A stretch of 51,589 nt of DNA from positions 1-51,589 of the forward strand of contig JAIESI010000121.1 of assembly GCA_019746135.1 (NCBI GenBank), given 5' to 3'. Origin of the DNA: Xanthobacteraceae bacterium (GTDB taxonomy: Bacteria; Pseudomonadota; Alphaproteobacteria; Rhizobiales; Xanthobacteraceae). The notes beneath the pieces were generated by a model. It saw only the letters and a list, made by a program, of their open reading frames with translations. It was not told where the DNA came from and did no database searches. Position 1 is the stretch's first letter. Each line of letters starts with the position of its first letter. Shown in pieces: positions 51,568 through 51,589 of the stretch. A program made the translations under genes and the position numbers.

Positions 51568-51589
51568 GGAGCCAGCTGGACGGCCGGTG
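51568..51589 (+). ncRNA. Possible 5' end of RNase P RNA (rnpB), cut by window edge
   Basis: The last 22 bases (GGAGCCAGCTGGACGGCCGG and on) resemble the start of bacterial type-A RNase P RNA (GAAGCTGACCAGACAGTCGC in E. coli). Only a very short stretch is available, so the call is tentative. Confidence 0.3.

Overview
The window is GC-rich DNA from an alphaproteobacterium. The closest fit is the Hyphomicrobiales (a Bradyrhizobium / Rhodopseudomonas / Xanthobacteraceae-like organism). Support comes from lpxD in alphaproteobacterial form, DUF465, DUF1192 and DUF1465 (RcdA) proteins, bL31, many orphan Bug/TctC receptors, Tat-exported hydrolases, and a dispersed two-hairpin intergenic repeat of a kind I associate with this group. 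No rRNA, tRNA, CRISPR array, phage module or intact insertion sequence was seen. Layout: 0-2.3 kb, lpxD and two small YdcH-type proteins. 2.3-9.5 kb, three tandem Bug/TctC receptors, a Tat-exported tyrosinase with an overlapping membrane-anchored partner, a fourth Bug receptor and a small secreted protein. 9.5-10.4 kb, a hicAB toxin-antitoxin pair with a perfect palindromic operator. 10.5-19.3 kb, metabolism and envelope: an acyl-CoA ligase, a frameshifted TPR gene with a (GA)18 tract in its signal-peptide codons, a glycerophosphodiesterase, two TauE/SafE permeases, propionyl-CoA synthetase and two DoxX proteins. 19.5-24.6 kb, a membrane-anchored TPR regulator with a low-complexity linker, a MerR regulator, an MsbA-like ABC exporter and rpmE. 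24.6-27.1 kb, a small patchwork of IS3 transposase remnant, GntR regulator, beheaded thioredoxin reductase and thioredoxin. 27.1-32 kb, rcdA, a candidate small RNA with a CtrA-type box, DUF1192, a quinone oxidoreductase, a DUF4344 metallopeptidase and a membrane-anchored GH3 hydrolase. 32-35.7 kb, an EAL phosphodiesterase with a degenerate GGDEF domain and guanine deaminase.

From 35.7 kb to 51.3 kb lies an accessory region devoted to oxidant and electrophile handling: cytochrome P460, Ohr, an alpha/beta hydrolase, a DipZ-like thioredoxin protein, a cupin, an epoxide hydrolase, a VOC protein, an SDR, a flavin reductase, two LysR regulators and two paralogous small secreted proteins. Scars of lost genes are mixed in: an EmrA/EmrB-like fusion, the tail of an HlyD/AaeA protein and the tail of a carboxymuconolactone decarboxylase.

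The most interesting signal is there. Five copies of a nearly identical 30-bp non-palindromic element occur at 41.06, 41.85, 42.26, 50.07 and 50.85 kb, all in the same orientation. Four of them sit 63-77 bp upstream of a start codon, and a loosely conserved GGCGTA-like element follows 13-14 bp downstream. I infer a dedicated promoter/operator shared by a local regulon. The candidate regulator is the OmpR-type winged-helix / NB-ARC ATPase / TPR protein encoded between the copies (46.7-49.6 kb), which is followed 24 bp later by a secreted peptide with two CX3CX3C motifs. That link is an inference and has not been shown.
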